Notes under the pieces: model-generated
Told to the model about the DNA's origin: nothing
The model's input: the letters and a program-made list of their open reading frames with translations, nothing else
Database searches by the model: none
Position numbers and translations under genes: made by a program
NCBI GenBank assembly: GCA_025357895.1
Contig: JANYLL010000180.1
Coordinates: forward strand, 1-6,485
DNA length: 6,485 nt
DNA from: Ignavibacteriota bacterium
Lineage (GTDB): Bacteria > Bacteroidota > Ignavibacteria > Palsa-1295
Reading direction: 5' to 3'
Shown here: positions 5,586 through 6,485 of the stretch, one piece after another
Position numbering within the stretch: the stretch's first letter is position 1
Layout of the letters: each line of letters begins with the position of its first letter

Positions 5586-6485
5586 ATGACGAAACAACAA
5601 ACACTTGCCCTTGCAAAAGAGCAAAATGTACAATTCATCAATGTGCTCTTCACTGATATTCTCGGAGTTATGAAGGGTATCACTATTCCGATCTCAAAAT
5701 TACCTGATGCCATCGACTCGAACGTCTGGTTCGACGGTTCATCCGTCGAGGGCTTTGCCAGAATCTCTGAATCGGATATGTATCTTAAACTAGATCTCGA
5801 CACCTTCAAGGTAATTCCATGGTCGAAAAATAGCCGCGCAGTAACGGCTCTCATCATTGCTGACGTGTTTATGCCCGATGGTGAGCCATTCGCCGGGGAT
5901 CCGCGCGGTATCTTGAAACGTCAGATCGCCCGTGCAGTTAAAGCAGGGTATCAATTTAATACTGGACCAGAACTGGAATTTTTCTTATTCAAAAAAGCAG
6001 AAGATGGAACACTCACTCCTCTGCCTCATGACTCTGCCGGATATTTCGATCAAGCCACCGATCTCGGCACCGAAATTCGCAAAGAGATGACCTTTGCATT
6101 ACATGAACTTGGTATTGATGTTGAAGCGCTGCATCATGAAGTTGCTATCGGGCAGCATGAAATAGACTTTAAGTATGACGGTGCGTTGCGCTGCGCCGAT
6201 ATTGTGATGATGATGAAGTACACCCTAAAATCTATTGCTATGCAATATGATCTGCATTGTACCTTCATGCCAAAGCCCATTGCCGGCATTAATGGCTCAG
6301 GAATGCACGTTCATCAATCACTTTTCTCACCTGATGGAAAAAAGAATCTGATGCACGATGCGAAAGGTGAATACCAGCTTTCCGATCTTGCAAAACAATA
6401 TATCGCCGGGCAGCTGAAGCATATCAAGGCAATGAATGCGATCTTGAATCCGACGATCAATTCTTATAAGCGTCTTGTCGTTGGT
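5586..6485 (+). CDS. glnA: Glutamine synthetase type I, N-terminal 300 residues (3' end outside window)
   Basis: The open frame starts at ATG 5586 and runs to the right edge without a stop, giving 300 of roughly 440 residues. The enzyme makes glutamine from glutamate, ammonia and ATP as a cytoplasmic dodecamer. The N-terminus (VQFINVLFTDILGVMKGITIP) and FDGSSVEGFARISESDM, with Asp50, form the beta-grasp domain. Metal ligands follow at the expected places: Glu129 and Glu131 in GPELEF, Glu185 in HHEVAIGQHE, Glu192, and His241 in NGSGMHVH. NPTINSYKRLVVG ends the visible part. The N-terminal style resembles GSI-alpha, the shorter form without adenylylation; the part that would decide this is missing. 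Ile188 replaces the Pro common in the HHEVAPGQHE motif. It lies 30 bp after the Lrp-type gene with no promoter-like box or terminator hairpin between, so co-transcription is likely. No Shine-Dalgarno is visible. Confidence 0.96.
   Translation, partial: MTKQQTLALAKEQNVQFINVLFTDILGVMKGITIPISKLPDAIDSNVWFDGSSVEGFARISESDMYLKLDLDTFKVIPWSKNSRAVTALIIADVFMPDGEPFAGDPRGILKRQIARAVKAGYQFNTGPELEFFLFKKAEDGTLTPLPHDSAGYFDQATDLGTEIRKEMTFALHELGIDVEALHHEVAIGQHEIDFKYDGALRCADIVMMMKYTLKSIAMQYDLHCTFMPKPIAGINGSGMHVHQSLFSPDGKKNLMHDAKGEYQLSDLAKQYIAGQLKHIKAMNAILNPTINSYKRLVVG

Noticed and set aside
5570..5857. 95-residue minus-strand open frame opposite the start of glnA
   Set aside because: It is antisense to the conserved glutamine synthetase N-terminus and has no recognisable motif.
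1..6485. CRISPR array, tRNA, insertion sequence, prophage or toxin-antitoxin genes
   Set aside because: No spaced direct repeats, tRNA-like cloverleaf, terminal inverted repeats with a transposase, or small paired genes were seen; nearly all bases are in conserved metabolic genes.

Overview
This 6.5 kb window is densely packed bacterial chromosome of moderate, slightly AT-leaning composition. It holds seven protein genes and almost no intergenic DNA. The only real regulatory gap is about 107 bp, at 4933-5039. The organism is probably a member of the Bacteroidota/Chlorobiota (FCB) group, perhaps near Ignavibacteria or Kapabacteria. Three things point that way: promoter-like TAnnTTTG boxes in the one divergent gap, A/T-rich leaders with weak or absent Shine-Dalgarno sequences, and the flavour of the proteins. 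This placement is inference; the window contains no rRNA or marker gene to settle it.

Layout. (1) Positions 2-1851, plus strand: the 3' part of an arylamine N-acetyltransferase gene overlaps by 10 bp a complete alpha-D-phosphohexomutase gene, most likely a phosphoglucomutase. (2) Positions 4932 down to 1817, minus strand: a tight three-gene operon in the order low-specificity L-threonine aldolase, hotdog-fold acyl-CoA thioesterase (YbgC/FadM type), and a large polytopic membrane protein of the PTPS-related/GT-C-like family. The aldolase-thioesterase junction has one base between stop and start, and the thioesterase-membrane protein junction overlaps by 11 bp. The membrane protein gene ends inside the 3' end of the mutase gene, a 35 bp convergent overlap. 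(3) Positions 5040-6485, plus strand: an Lrp/AsnC-family regulator, then after 30 bp a type I glutamine synthetase gene (glnA) that runs off the right edge.

The gap between the aldolase operon and the lrp-glnA pair holds an interrupted palindrome (4988-5014). Its two halves each contain a TAnnTTTG box, one on each strand. The simplest reading is two overlapping divergent promoters around a symmetric site. Such a site is a natural operator for the adjacent Lrp-type regulator, which could then balance amino-acid breakdown (threonine aldolase) against nitrogen assimilation (glutamine synthetase). That regulatory model is inferred, not shown.

No tRNA, rRNA, CRISPR array, insertion sequence, phage gene or toxin-antitoxin pair is visible. 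Apart from the regulatory gap the region looks like ordinary housekeeping DNA, and I see no convincing undescribed multi-gene system.
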